Shown here: in pieces, positions 17,677 through 26,488 of the stretch
Numbering within the stretch: the stretch's first letter is position 1
Layout of the letters: every line of letters starts with the position of its first letter
Assembly: GCA_934513685.1 (NCBI GenBank)
Contig: CAKSWY010000007.1
Coordinates: 1 to 64,000, forward strand
Origin: an uncultured Oscillospiraceae bacterium
GTDB lineage: Bacteria > Bacillota > Clostridia > Oscillospirales > Ruminococcaceae
DNA length: 64,000 nucleotides
Direction of reading: 5' to 3'
Translations under genes and position numbers: made by a program
Notes under the pieces: model-generated
Database searches by the model: none
Told to the model about the DNA's origin: nothing
Seen by the model: only the letters and a program-made list of their open reading frames with translations

Positions 17677-18096
17677 TCAGGCCAGCCCCTCCGGCCCGAA
17701 AAAGCGCAGGATCTCCTGCCGGGCGGCCTCGGGCGAATCGGAACCGTGGATGAGGTTCCGGGTGGTGGAGGCAGCATAATCGCCCCGGATGGTGCCCGGC
17801 ACCGCCTTTTCAAAGGCTGTGGGCCCCATCAGCTGGCGCACGCCCTGAATGGCCTGCTCCCCTTCCACCACCATGGCCACCACCGGGCCGCTGGTCATAT
17901 ACTCCACCGTGGCGGGGAAATAGGGCTTGTCCGCAATGTGGGCGTAGTGCTCCCGCAGGATGGCTTCGTCCAGCTGCATGGTTTTCATGGCGTCAATGCG
18001 GTAGCCTCTGCGCTCAATGCGGGCGATGATCTGCCCGGCGATCCCCCTTTGCAGGGCATCCGGCTTCAACATAACATAAGTACGCTCAATGGCCAT
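17677..18096 (-). CDS. ndk: Nucleoside diphosphate kinase
   Basis: 139 aa. Transfers the gamma phosphate from NTPs to NDPs through a phosphohistidine, H117 in NLIHGSDSPE. The N-terminal ERTYVMLKPDA is diagnostic. Usual length with a short C-terminal extension. Monocistronic. Confidence 0.96.
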   Translation of the reverse strand: MAIERTYVMLKPDALQRGIAGQIIARIERRGYRIDAMKTMQLDEAILREHYAHIADKPYFPATVEYMTSGPVVAMVVEGEQAIQGVRQLMGPTAFEKAVPGTIRGDYAASTTRNLIHGSDSPEAARQEILRFFGPEGLA

Positions 18097-18191
18097 GGTC
18101 TTGTCCTTTCTTTTGGGCCGGGCTTTGCCCCGGCATTTCCTGAATGCAGCACAGGCGGCCCTGCCCGGGCCGTTTTTCCGGCTGCGTTTTC

Positions 18192-18197
18192 ATTATA
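18192..18197 (-). promoter_or_regulatory. Extended -10 promoter of ndk
   Basis: Minus strand TGCTATAAT lies ~95 bp before the ndk start; no good -35 box is visible, which fits an extended -10 promoter. Confidence 0.55.
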
Positions 18198-18279
18198 GCA
18201 GAAGCGAACCGCTGTTTCTCAGGAAATCCGTCGCTTTTTCCCGAGCGACTTTTTTGTTTTGTCCCTTGACAGATCGGGC

Positions 18280-18308
18280 TTGACAAAGTATGAAATCGGA
18301 CTTATAAT
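18280..18308 (+). promoter_or_regulatory. Promoter of the marR-MATE unit
   Basis: A consensus TTGACA (18280-18285), 17 bp and TATAAT (18303-18308), 145 bp before the marR start. Confidence 0.85.
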
Positions 18309-18346
18309 CAGCACTCGTGCCCTTTTCGAGTATGAAATCAGACTTG
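18286..18346. promoter_or_regulatory. Twin MarR-type operators
   Basis: Two 17/18-bp near-identical direct repeats (18286-18303 and 18328-18345) each read as an imperfect palindrome AAGTnnGAnnTCnnACTT. The first fills the promoter spacer and the second lies 20-37 bp past the -10, so a bound dimer would block RNA polymerase. The adjacent MarR protein is the obvious ligand. Confidence 0.7.
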
Positions 18347-18452
18347 TTTCACCAAGTCGGGCACCCGGCGGCCCGCCACGGCCCGACCTGCTTTGATTCG
18401 AGTTTTGATTCAATCGTAAATTTCAGCCTGTACATTACAAAAGGAGAACCTC

Positions 18453-18890
18453 ATGGAATTTTCCACCGGCCAGCCCCTGGCCGAATACAACCGCATTTAT
18501 AAGGAGACCGATCAGCTTTACCACAACCTTGCCCTGCGGATGGGCCTGGCGGACAGTGAACTGGTCATCCTTTACACCCTTGCCCTCTCCGGAGACGGCT
18601 GCCTTCAGCGGGACATTGTGGGCAACGCCTGCCTGAGCAAGCAGACCGTCAACTCCGCCACCCGCCGGATGGTGCGCGAGGGGCTGCTCACCCTCACCCC
18701 TGGCAAAGGCCGTGAGATGCAGATGCACCTCACCGAGGCCGGCCGCCAGCTGGCCGCGCGCACAGTGCTGCCCCTGGCCCGGGCCGAACAGGCGGCCATT
18801 AACGCCCTCACCGGGGAGGAGCTGCAAACCTATCTGGCCCTCTCCCGCAAACTGCTGAAGCAGCTGCGCCGCACCACCGCCGAACTTTGA
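18453..18890 (+). CDS. MarR family transcriptional regulator
   Basis: 145 aa winged-helix repressor. The DNA-binding part covers ~30-95 (CLQRDIVGNACLSKQTVNSATRRMVREGLL, given here only as the helix-turn-helix position) and the wing ends near LTPGKGRE. AAAGGAG precedes the ATG. It is followed after 106 bp by a MATE efflux pump and preceded by paired palindromes, so it most likely represses itself and the pump until a toxic ligand binds. Confidence 0.9.
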   Translation: MEFSTGQPLAEYNRIYKETDQLYHNLALRMGLADSELVILYTLALSGDGCLQRDIVGNACLSKQTVNSATRRMVREGLLTLTPGKGREMQMHLTEAGRQLAARTVLPLARAEQAAINALTGEELQTYLALSRKLLKQLRRTTAEL

Positions 18891-18996
18891 GCGCGGGGTT
18901 TTCTTCCGCCCTGCCCCGGCTTTTCCGCAATTTCGTTTTCATTTCTTTTCTTAATATAAGTTATATAAGTTCATAAGTGATCAAGGAGTTTCACCC

Positions 18997-20334
18997 ATGA
19001 AGATCCAGCTTTCCGACCATTTCTCTTACGGGCGGCTACTGCGCTTTGTACTGCCCTCCATCGTGATGATGATCATCACCTCCATTTACAGTGTGGTGGA
19101 CGGCCTGTTCGTCTCCAACTACGTGGGCACCGTGCCCTTCGCCGCCCTGAATCTGGTGTACCCCATGCTGATGGGCCTTTCGGCTCTGGGCTTTATGATG
19201 GGCACCGGCGGCAGCGCGCTGGTTTCCAAAACGCTGGGCCAGGGCGACAAGGCCAGGGCCAACCGCTATTTCTCCATGATCGTTTACGCCACCCTGCTCA
19301 CCGGCATCGTGCTGGCGTTTCTGGCCTTTGTGTTCATGCGGCCCCTGTCCGTTCTGCTGGGCGCCAAGGGCGAGGCCATGATCGCCGACTGTGTGCTGTA
19401 TGGCCGCATCAACCTGCTGGCACTGCCCGCCTTCATGCTGCAGGTCAGCTTCCAGAGCTTCCTCGTCACCGCGGAAAAGCCCCGGCTGGGGCTGGTGCTC
19501 TCCCTCTCCGCCGGTGTGACCAACATGGTGCTGGACTTTCTCCTGGTGGGCGTGTTCCGGTTCGGGCTGGTCGGTGCCGCCTGGGCCACGGCCATCAGCC
19601 AGATGGTGGGCGGCTTTCTGCCCTTCTTTTACTTCCTGAACCCCAAAAACAGCAGCCTGCTGCATCTGGGCAAGCCCTCGCTGGACGTGAAGGCGCTGGT
19701 CATCACCTGCACCAACGGCTCGTCGGAGCTGATGAGCAACCTGGCCTCTTCGCTGGTCTCGGTGCTGTACAACTTCCGCCTGATGGCGCTGGCCGGTGAA
19801 AACGGCGTGGCGGCCTACGGCGTGATCATGTACGTCAACTTCATCTTTGCCGCCATCTTTATGGGCTACGCCATCGGCAGCGCCCCGGTGGTGGGCTACC
19901 ATTACGGGGCCGAGCACCACGACGAGCTGAAGAGCCTGCTGGGCAAAAGCCTGCGGCTGGTGGCCGTTGCCGGGCTGGTGCTCACCGCCCTGTCGGAGCT
20001 GCTGGCCCGCCCGCTCACCCAGATCTTCGTGGGCTACGACCCGGAGCTGTGGGCCTTCACCTGCCACGGCTTCCAGCTGTATTCCCTCTCCTTCCTGTTC
20101 AGCGGCTTCAACGTGTTCGGCTCCTCCTTCTTCACGGCGCTGAACAACGGTCTGGTGTCCGCCGGCATTTCCTTCTCCCGCACGCTGCTGTTCCAGGTGG
20201 CGGCGGTGCTGCTGCTGCCGCTGGTTCTGGGGGTAGACGGCATCTGGCTGGCCATTACGGTGGCCGAGCTGCTGTGCCTGCTGGTGACGGTGAGCTGCCT
20301 GGTGAAGCTGCGCGGCCGGTATCATTACGCCTGA
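18997..20334 (+). CDS. MATE family multidrug efflux transporter
   Basis: 445 aa with about twelve membrane helices in two six-helix halves. The N-terminal LPSIVMMIITSIYSVVDGLFV and the GTGGSALVSKTLGQGDKARA segment are typical of the MatE (NorM/DinF-like) family. It exports cationic drugs or metabolites using Na+ or H+ gradients. AAGGAG precedes the ATG; several ATAAGTT repeats lie in the 40 bp upstream. Probably cotranscribed with marR. Substrate unknown. Confidence 0.92.
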   Translation: MKIQLSDHFSYGRLLRFVLPSIVMMIITSIYSVVDGLFVSNYVGTVPFAALNLVYPMLMGLSALGFMMGTGGSALVSKTLGQGDKARANRYFSMIVYATLLTGIVLAFLAFVFMRPLSVLLGAKGEAMIADCVLYGRINLLALPAFMLQVSFQSFLVTAEKPRLGLVLSLSAGVTNMVLDFLLVGVFRFGLVGAAWATAISQMVGGFLPFFYFLNPKNSSLLHLGKPSLDVKALVITCTNGSSELMSNLASSLVSVLYNFRLMALAGENGVAAYGVIMYVNFIFAAIFMGYAIGSAPVVGYHYGAEHHDELKSLLGKSLRLVAVAGLVLTALSELLARPLTQIFVGYDPELWAFTCHGFQLYSLSFLFSGFNVFGSSFFTALNNGLVSAGISFSRTLLFQVAAVLLLPLVLGVDGIWLAITVAELLCLLVTVSCLVKLRGRYHYA

Positions 20335-20410
20335 ACCGGGCGGATGCACCCAAATATGCCCGATTTCTTGAGAGATTTTTTAGCAAAACCGAAAATCTCT
20401 GTGCTTCCTC

Positions 20411-20440
20411 TTACACAGCGGCCCGCTTGTGTGCTATACT
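20411..20440 (+). promoter_or_regulatory. Probable promoter of the DUF2798 gene
   Basis: TTACAC (20411-20416), 18 bp, then TGC-TATACT (extended -10, 20435-20440). Confidence 0.55.
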
Positions 20441-20480
20441 GGGCGGCACAACCCAATTGAAGTACGAATTTGAGATGAAA

Positions 20481-20555
20481 ATGGTAGTGAGATGGCGCAC
20501 TTGCGCGATCGTAACGAAAGTTATGGTTGCCCGCGCAGTCTCACTGCCATTTTTT
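20481..20555 (+). ncRNA. Structured leader with terminator-like 3' arm (candidate riboswitch/attenuator)
   Basis: A 12-bp outer stem pairs 20481-20492 with 20539-20550 (one G-U) and encloses a GCGC-ACTT-GCGC hairpin and a TAAC-GAAA-GTTA hairpin with a GNRA loop. The 3' arm runs directly into six T (20550-20555). The whole lies between a promoter and the ribosome site of the DUF2798 gene. I do not recognise it as a known riboswitch class. Confidence 0.5.
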
Positions 20556-20576
20556 GCGTTGAAAGGAGAACGTAGT

Positions 20577-21092
20577 ATGCCCAAAACCAAATTTCAGGAA
20601 GTCGTGTTCACCATTCTCATGGTCTTTGTCATGGTGTACGCCATGATCTGCTACAACATTTCACTGAACATCGGCGGCATGACCAATGCCGTGTTCCTCA
20701 TGGCCTTCCACGAGCTGGTCATCATGGGGCCTGCCGCCTTTATTCTGGACTTCTTTTTCTTCGGCAGCCTGTCCAAGAAGCTGGCCTTCCGGGTGGTGGA
20801 CCCCCGTCAGGACCGGCCCATCTTTGTGATTCTGGCCATCTCCTCCATCACGGTTTGCCTGATGTGCCCCAGCATGAGCCTGATTGCCACCCTGCTGTTC
20901 AAGAATGCGGGCAGCCAGCTGGTGGCCGTGTGGCTGCAGACCACCGCCATGAACTTCCCCATGGCCTTCTTCTGGCAGATCTTCTTCGCCGGCCCTCTGG
21001 TGCGCGCCGTGTTCGGCCTGTTCTTCCGCGAAAAGGAGCCTCAGGTGCTGCAGGAAGAGGAAGCCTATCTGGAGGGCGGCGCCGCCCGGTAA
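20577..21092 (+). CDS. DUF2798 family membrane protein
   Basis: 171 aa, four hydrophobic helices in two similar halves, each with the family pattern of a helix followed by MTNAVFLMAF-like or LQTTAMNFPMAFFWQ segments, as in DUF2798. Function of the family is unknown. The ATG at 20577 follows GAAAGGAG and a structured leader ending in a T run, so expression may be controlled by premature termination. The C-terminal ~20 residues are acidic and cytoplasmic. Confidence 0.85.
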   Translation: MPKTKFQEVVFTILMVFVMVYAMICYNISLNIGGMTNAVFLMAFHELVIMGPAAFILDFFFFGSLSKKLAFRVVDPRQDRPIFVILAISSITVCLMCPSMSLIATLLFKNAGSQLVAVWLQTTAMNFPMAFFWQIFFAGPLVRAVFGLFFREKEPQVLQEEEAYLEGGAAR

Positions 21093-21170
21093 GCGGCCCT
21101 TTTCTCCGCCCTTTTCCCCATGCGTTCTGAGCCTTTGCTCTGAACCTCTTCAATAAACCCAAAACGCCGA

Positions 21171-21222
21171 AAAAAAGCGCTGCCCCATGTTCCGGTTCGC
21201 ACCGGTTGCATGGGGCAGCGCT
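21171..21222. terminator. Bidirectional terminator between DUF2798 gene and pheT
   Basis: A 14-bp stem (21176-21189 with 21209-21222), with an inner CCGGT/ACCGG pairing, carries six A upstream and T-rich sequence downstream; it serves the leftward pheST transcript. Confidence 0.85.
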
Positions 21223-21277
21223 TATTTGATTGCGTTCGTTTCGGCCTGCGGCTTTGCTGTTTTAAGGCAAAGAACGC

Positions 21278-23692
21278 TTACCGCATCTCGGCGCCCTTCT
21301 TGAACTTCAGGTCGCTGACGATCTTCTTCATGGCGCGGTCCACCTCGGCAGGCTCCAGCTCCTTATCGGGGGCAGCCAGCACCAGCGAGAAGGCCATGCT
21401 CTTCTTATCCTTACCCAGGGCCTCACTGCGGTAGATGTCGAACAGCTGCACCTCCTGCACCAGCTTGCTGGCACTGCGGATGGTGTCGGTCAGTTCGCCG
21501 CAGCTCACGGCCTCGTCGCACACCACGGCGATGTCTCGCTTGGCAGGGGTGAAGGCGCTGATGGGCTGATAGCGGATGTCGGCCGCGAAGCACTCGGCCA
21601 GAGTCTTCCAGTCCAGCTCAGCCAGATAGATGTTCTGGCTGTCCTTCTCGTCCTTGGCGATCTTCAGCTCGCCGGTGATCTCGTTGGCCAGCTTGCCGAA
21701 CACGCCCAGCTTCTTGCCATTGCACAGCACCTCGGCGCTGATGCCGGGATGCAGCCAGCACACCTGCGCACGCTGGTACTCAAAGTGCAGGCCGAAGGCG
21801 GCGGCCAGCCCTTCCAGCGCACCCTTCACGGTGAAGAAATCCTCGCTGGGGCCAAAGGCGCCCAGAGCCAGCGTCAGCCGCTCGTCGGGGAAGTCGTTCA
21901 GGGGCAGGCTCTTGGGCCGGTACACGTTGGACAGCTCAAACAGGCGGCCCTCGGCGTTGCCCTTCTTCAGGTTGTCCACGATCACGTTCAGCATACTGGG
22001 GGCCAGCGTGGTGCGCATGATGGACAGGTTCTCGCTGATGGGGTTCATGATGCGGATGGCCTGCCGCTCCGGCGCGTCCGGCGCAAAGTGCAGCATATCC
22101 AGATCCGACACTGCGTAGAAGGCCAGGGTGGAGGCCTCGTAGAAGCCCTGGGCCGCCATCACCCGCTTCAGCTTCAGCTGCTGGCGCTGGCTGCGGTTCA
22201 GGCCGCCGCTGGTCACGGCGGCGCTCTTCAGGAAGGTGGGCACAATGTGGTCATAGCCGTATTCCCGGATGACCTCCTCGGCCAGGTCGGCAAAGCCGTC
22301 CACGTCCTCCCGGTAGCGGGGCACCAGCACGGTCAGCTCATCGCCGTCCCGGGTCACGCCGAAGTCCAGCCGGGTGAGGATCTCCACAATGGTCTCGGTG
22401 GGCACGGTGATGCCCAGCACGCTGTTGATGCGGCTGGCCGTGGTGCGAATGACCTTCTCGGCCCGGTCCTCACTGGCGGCGCAGTCAAAGCAGGTGGGGG
22501 TAATGTCGCCGCAGCCCAGCTCCTGAATCAGGTGCAGCGCGCGGTTCATGCCCAGCTCGGTGCTGTACTGATCCACGCCCTTTTCGTAGCGGGCGCTGGA
22601 GTCGCTGTTCTGGCCCAAAGCGCGGCTGGTTTTGCGCACACTGTCGCGGGCGAAGGTGGCGCACTCAAACAGCAGCTCGCTGGTGCCCTCGGTGATCTCG
22701 CTGTTCAGGCCGCCCATGATGCCGGCCAAAGCCACGGGCTTCTCGGCATCGCAGATGACCAGATTGTTGGGGTTCAGCTTGAACTCCTTCTCGTCCAGCG
22801 TGGTGATGGTCTCGCCCTCCTGGGCACGGCGCACCACAATGCTGCGGCCGGCCACCGTGGTCAGGTCAAAGGCGTGCATGGGCTGGCCGATCTCCAGCAG
22901 CACGTGGTTGGTGATGTCCACCACGTTGCTGATGCTGCGCAGGCCCATCAGCGCCAGATGCTTCTTCATCCAGCGGGGGCTTTCGCCGGTGCGCAGGTTG
23001 CGCACATAGTGAGCCAGATACCGGGGGCACAGATCGGGGGCTTCCACCTGAACCGAAATGCTCTCGTCCGGCTCGCCGGTGACGGTGTAGTCGGTGGCGG
23101 GCATCTTCACGGGCTTGCCCAGAATGGCGGCCACCTCGCGGGCCATGCCCAGAATGGACTGGCAGTCGGGCCGGTTGGCGGTGACGGCAATGTCAAACAC
23201 CCAGTCGTTCAAGCCCACGGTCTCGCAGATGTCCTGGCCCAGAGGGGTGTCCTCGGGCAGGATCAACAGGCCGTACACGTCGGCGCCGGGATAGAAATCG
23301 TCGTTGATGCCCAGCTCCTGGCCGGAGCACATCATGCCGTTGGACTCCACGCCGTGCATCTTGCGCTTTTTGATGGTGATGCCGCCGGGCAGGGTTGCGC
23401 CGTCCAGCGCCACGGGCACGATGGCCCCCTCAAAGATGTTGGGCGCGCCGGTGGTGATGGCCAGGTCATGGCCGTACTCGTCGCCGCAGTCCACCCGGCA
23501 CAGGTTCAGGTGGTCGGTGCCCTCCTGCTTTTCGATGTGCACCAGCTTGCCGGTGACCACCTTGGAAATTCCGGCGGAGAGGTCGATCAGCTCCTCCACC
23601 TCAAAGCCGCAGCTGAACAGCTTGTCCTGCAGCTGCTGGGGGGTGATGTCAATGTCTACAAATTCTTTCAGCCAGCTGAATGGTACTTTCAT
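21278..23692 (-). CDS. pheT: Phenylalanyl-tRNA synthetase beta subunit
   Basis: 804 aa, the full bacterial length. In order: an EMAP-like tRNA-binding domain (~40-150), B3/B4 editing domain (~210-390), B5 (~405-475), the catalytic-like core, and a C-terminal anticodon-binding FDX-ACB domain (~710-804, beginning near FTPAKRDIAVV). Forms the alpha2-beta2 enzyme with PheS, whose stop is 15 bp upstream. Confidence 0.96.
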   Translation of the reverse strand: MKVPFSWLKEFVDIDITPQQLQDKLFSCGFEVEELIDLSAGISKVVTGKLVHIEKQEGTDHLNLCRVDCGDEYGHDLAITTGAPNIFEGAIVPVALDGATLPGGITIKKRKMHGVESNGMMCSGQELGINDDFYPGADVYGLLILPEDTPLGQDICETVGLNDWVFDIAVTANRPDCQSILGMAREVAAILGKPVKMPATDYTVTGEPDESISVQVEAPDLCPRYLAHYVRNLRTGESPRWMKKHLALMGLRSISNVVDITNHVLLEIGQPMHAFDLTTVAGRSIVVRRAQEGETITTLDEKEFKLNPNNLVICDAEKPVALAGIMGGLNSEITEGTSELLFECATFARDSVRKTSRALGQNSDSSARYEKGVDQYSTELGMNRALHLIQELGCGDITPTCFDCAASEDRAEKVIRTTASRINSVLGITVPTETIVEILTRLDFGVTRDGDELTVLVPRYREDVDGFADLAEEVIREYGYDHIVPTFLKSAAVTSGGLNRSQRQQLKLKRVMAAQGFYEASTLAFYAVSDLDMLHFAPDAPERQAIRIMNPISENLSIMRTTLAPSMLNVIVDNLKKGNAEGRLFELSNVYRPKSLPLNDFPDERLTLALGAFGPSEDFFTVKGALEGLAAAFGLHFEYQRAQVCWLHPGISAEVLCNGKKLGVFGKLANEITGELKIAKDEKDSQNIYLAELDWKTLAECFAADIRYQPISAFTPAKRDIAVVCDEAVSCGELTDTIRSASKLVQEVQLFDIYRSEALGKDKKSMAFSLVLAAPDKELEPAEVDRAMKKIVSDLKFKKGAEMR

Positions 23693-23706
23693 GGTCGTGC
23701 CCCTCC

Positions 23707-24729
23707 TTACTCCTGGAACTGCTTGAGGAAACGCAGATCGTTCTCAAACAGCAGGCCCATGTTGTTGATGCCGTATTTCAGCATGGCGATGCGCTCGATG
23801 CCGATGCCGAAGGCAAAGCCGGAATACTCGTCCGGGTCGATGTTGCAGTTGGCCAGCACCTTGCGGTTGACCACGCCGCCGCCCAGAACCTCGATCCAGC
23901 CGGTGCCCTTGCACAGGCTGCATCCGCAGCCGCCGCATTCAAAGCAGCTCACGTCCACCTCCACGCTGGGTTCGGTGAAGGGGAAGTAGGAGGGGCGCAG
24001 GCGGGTGCGGGTGCCCTCGCCGAACAGCGCCTGCACCAGCTTGTCCAGCATACCCTGCAGATCGCACAGGGTGATGCCCTTATCCACCACAAGGCCCTCC
24101 ATCTGATGGAACATGGGGCTGTGGGTAGCGTCGGAGTCCGAACGGAACACGCGGCCGGGAGAGAGGATCTTGATGGGCGGGCGCATCTCGTCCATGGCGC
24201 GGATCTGGCCGTTTGAGGTCTGGGTGCGCAGCAGCAGGTCGCCGCTCAGGTAGAAGGTGTCCTGCATATCCCGGGCAGGATGGTCCTTGGGCACATTCAG
24301 GCGGGTGAAGTTGTGGGCGTCGTCGTCGATCTCAGGGGCCTCGTACACGGCAAAGCCCATGCCGGCAAAGATGTCGATGATCTCCTGCTTCACCAGGGTG
24401 ATGGGGTGCAGGCTGCCTGCATTGCGCAGCTTGGCGGGCAGGGTGATGTCCACTGCCTCGGCGGCGTTGCGGGCGGCCAGCTCTTCGGCCTTGATGCGGG
24501 CGGCGGCGGCCTCATACTCGGCCTCCACCTTGCCCTTGAATTCGTTGATGATCTTACCGGCAGCCGGGCGTTCCTCCTTGGGAACGGTGCGCAGCTGCTT
24601 CATCAGGCCGGGGACCTTGCCGTTCTTGCTCAGGTACTCCTGCCAGAAGGCGGCCAGGCTCTCGCTGCTGGTCACACCGGCGAGGCTGGCATCCACCTGG
24701 GCGGCCAGTTCTTCGATGATTTTCTGCAT
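23707..24729 (-). CDS. pheS: Phenylalanyl-tRNA synthetase alpha subunit
   Basis: 340 aa. An N-terminal coiled coil (~1-90) is followed by the class II synthetase core with motif 2 (FRSDSDATHSPMFHQMEGL) and motif 3 near GFAFGIGIERIAML. It charges tRNA-Phe. Transcribed with pheT behind a T-box leader, so expression rises when tRNA-Phe is uncharged. Confidence 0.97.
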   Translation of the reverse strand: MQKIIEELAAQVDASLAGVTSSESLAAFWQEYLSKNGKVPGLMKQLRTVPKEERPAAGKIINEFKGKVEAEYEAAAARIKAEELAARNAAEAVDITLPAKLRNAGSLHPITLVKQEIIDIFAGMGFAVYEAPEIDDDAHNFTRLNVPKDHPARDMQDTFYLSGDLLLRTQTSNGQIRAMDEMRPPIKILSPGRVFRSDSDATHSPMFHQMEGLVVDKGITLCDLQGMLDKLVQALFGEGTRTRLRPSYFPFTEPSVEVDVSCFECGGCGCSLCKGTGWIEVLGGGVVNRKVLANCNIDPDEYSGFAFGIGIERIAMLKYGINNMGLLFENDLRFLKQFQE

Positions 24730-24770
24730 CTTAATGCTGCTCCTTTCTTACTTTCCGGGGCAGGGCAAAG

Positions 24771-25070
24771 AAAAAAAGCCCCGTCCCTCTCGCTGACACG
24801 GAAGGGACGAAGCCATTGATATGCTCCGCGGTACCACCCAAATTCCACACCGCAGCTGCGTTTCAGCGGGCGTGGCACTTCTGACGCCTGTAACGGGGCG
24901 AACCCGTCCCACACTACTGAGCCTGTTTGCAGGCCGTTGGCATGAGCCGCTCGGAAGTGAACTTCCACGCCGCGCTTTTCGGGGGCTTTTTCAGCCGGTG
25001 AGGCCCCTCTCTTGGCCAAAGCGTGCGGCGTGTACTCTCTTCGTCAATGCGTTTTACCGTTTGGTCGGTA
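24771..25070 (-). promoter_or_regulatory. T-box leader of pheST
   Basis: On the minus strand the T-box core GGGTGGTACCGCGG lies at 24826-24839. A terminator hairpin follows (24778-24788 with 24803-24814) with a T run (complement of 24770-24777). The 5' part has the Stem I start GAAGAGAGTA (near 25035). A UUC (Phe) specifier candidate lies at 24959-24961 in the Stem I 3' strand. Binding of uncharged tRNA-Phe should favour the antiterminator. Confidence 0.9.
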
Positions 25071-25076
25071 AGTTTC

Positions 25077-25105
25077 ATGATAGCACACCCCGCGCCGGTT
25101 TGCAA
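25077..25105 (-). promoter_or_regulatory. pheST promoter
   Basis: Minus strand TTGCAA (25100-25105), 17 bp, TATCAT (25077-25082), just upstream of the T-box. Confidence 0.8.
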
Positions 25106-25186
25106 GGGGGTACCCGGCGGCGGAAGGCAAAAATCGGCCCCGCGGCCGCCGGGTTCGACATTTTCGTTCCGCTGCCCTCTTTTTCG

Positions 25187-25215
25187 TTGTCAATTCGCAG
25201 TGCATCCTCTATAAT
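25187..25215 (+). promoter_or_regulatory. Promoter of the sigma-like/AAA operon
   Basis: TTGTCA (25187-25192), 17 bp, TATAAT (25210-25215), ~40 bp before the first gene: a housekeeping-type promoter, not an ECF-type one. Confidence 0.8.
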
Positions 25216-25252
25216 ATTAAGGTATCACTTCTATAAAAAAGAGGAATCGACC

Positions 25253-26107
25253 ATGCTGCATGTCTCCGAAGATACCTTTTATGCCGATCTGCTTCAGTTT
25301 GACCAGCCCATGCCCCAGCTGCGCGTCATGCAGGCGCTGGAGCAGGACATTCTAGTTCTGCTGCGCTCCGCCCGCATGGCCAGTGCCGGCGACAGTGCCG
25401 ATACGCTGGGCGCGGACGCGGGGGACCTTTTGCTGGCCGTGGAGATGGATTACTACAAATACCTGCCGGTCTATGCGTCCGACCCGTCCTATCAGGACGG
25501 CGACCACCGGGAGGCCTCGCTGCGGCACCTGTTCAAATGCCGCCGGATGGACCATCTGCGCCGCCAGATGCGCCAGCAGCAGTACATCGGCTACCATCTG
25601 GAGGACCCTCTGGGCGATGAGGACGGCGGCACCCGCGGCAGCCTGCTGGCCGACCCGGCGCTCAGCGACCCGGCCGACCTGCTGGAGCACCGCCAGCCTC
25701 TCACGCAGGAGGATCTGGTGTGGCAGGTGCTGGCCTGCTACTGCGCCGTGAACACCGCCCCCCAGAACCTGATCGCCTTTTTGTACAAGACCTTCTGCAG
25801 CAGCCACAGCAGCACCACCGTGCGGGCGGATAAAACCAGCCGAAGCGGCGCAGTAAAGAAAACCGCCGCGGACCTGAACGGCCGCACCTGTGCCGATGCG
25901 CTGGAGTACACCCGCCAATGCATCGGCGCCGCCCTGAACAAGGACGTGCCTCGGGAATGCATGGCCGCTCTGTATCGGCGGGTGGAGGGGCCGCTGGGCG
26001 ATGAAATTCTGGACCTGACGCCCCGGGCCATCACCGAGCGGGGAAGCTGGATCGCCGGCCGCACCCAGGCCGACATTGAACGTCTCACCGGCCGCACCAA
26101 AAAATGA
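25253..26107 (+). CDS. Divergent RNA polymerase sigma-factor-like protein (putative)
   Basis: 284 aa, cytoplasmic. The segment ~95-120 (SLRHLFKCRRMDHLRRQMR) resembles the end of sigma-70 region 2 (the RxxDxLRR helix that contacts the -10). A mainly helical C-terminal part from ~160 could be a degenerate region 4, though no clear helix-turn-helix can be read. The start ATG follows GAGGAATCG. A small zinc-finger protein of the anti-sigma type comes next in the operon, which supports but does not prove the sigma reading. Otherwise the protein is an orphan. It could instead be a structural regulator of the downstream AAA ATPase. Confidence 0.55.
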   Translation: MLHVSEDTFYADLLQFDQPMPQLRVMQALEQDILVLLRSARMASAGDSADTLGADAGDLLLAVEMDYYKYLPVYASDPSYQDGDHREASLRHLFKCRRMDHLRRQMRQQQYIGYHLEDPLGDEDGGTRGSLLADPALSDPADLLEHRQPLTQEDLVWQVLACYCAVNTAPQNLIAFLYKTFCSSHSSTTVRADKTSRSGAVKKTAADLNGRTCADALEYTRQCIGAALNKDVPRECMAALYRRVEGPLGDEILDLTPRAITERGSWIAGRTQADIERLTGRTKK

Positions 26108-26228
26108 TCCCCGGCCGACATTTGCGCTGCCCGCGCGATACAGAATACAGGCAAAGCCGCCTGAAGCGGCCATGATTCAGAGCGCACCGGGCTGTAATAC
26201 GCCCCGTGCTCTACGGAGGTTTTATTGT

Positions 26229-26444
26229 ATGAACGAGCACATTTCCTTTGAAGAAATGGAGCAATTTTTATCCGCCGCGGCAGTCACCCCGCAGTTCCTG
26301 GCCCAGTGCGCCAAAATTCAAAAGCATCTGGCTGCGTGCCCCCAGTGCGCCCGGCAATACAAGGCCATGCTGGAAGTTTCCCGCCTGCCCCTGGAGGCTC
26401 TGGCCGAAGAAGCGGCCGCCCAGCCGGAAGAGCAGACCCGCTGA
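26229..26444 (+). CDS. Small putative zinc-finger (anti-sigma-like) protein
   Basis: 71 aa, no membrane segment. C27, then H33-xxx-C37-xx-C40 (HLAACPQC) is the zf-HC2 / ZAS signature of zinc-binding anti-sigma factors, with a further His at position 4. The rest is short helices and an acidic tail. GGAGG lies before the ATG. It is 121 bp after the sigma-like gene and 44 bp before the AAA gene. Unlike most ZAS anti-sigma factors it has no transmembrane or sensor domain, so any signal must arrive in the cytoplasm. Confidence 0.7.
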   Translation: MNEHISFEEMEQFLSAAAVTPQFLAQCAKIQKHLAACPQCARQYKAMLEVSRLPLEALAEEAAAQPEEQTR

Positions 26445-26488
26445 CCGGCTCCGGCCCATGGTTTCATTCTGAAGAAAGGAGCCGTCCC

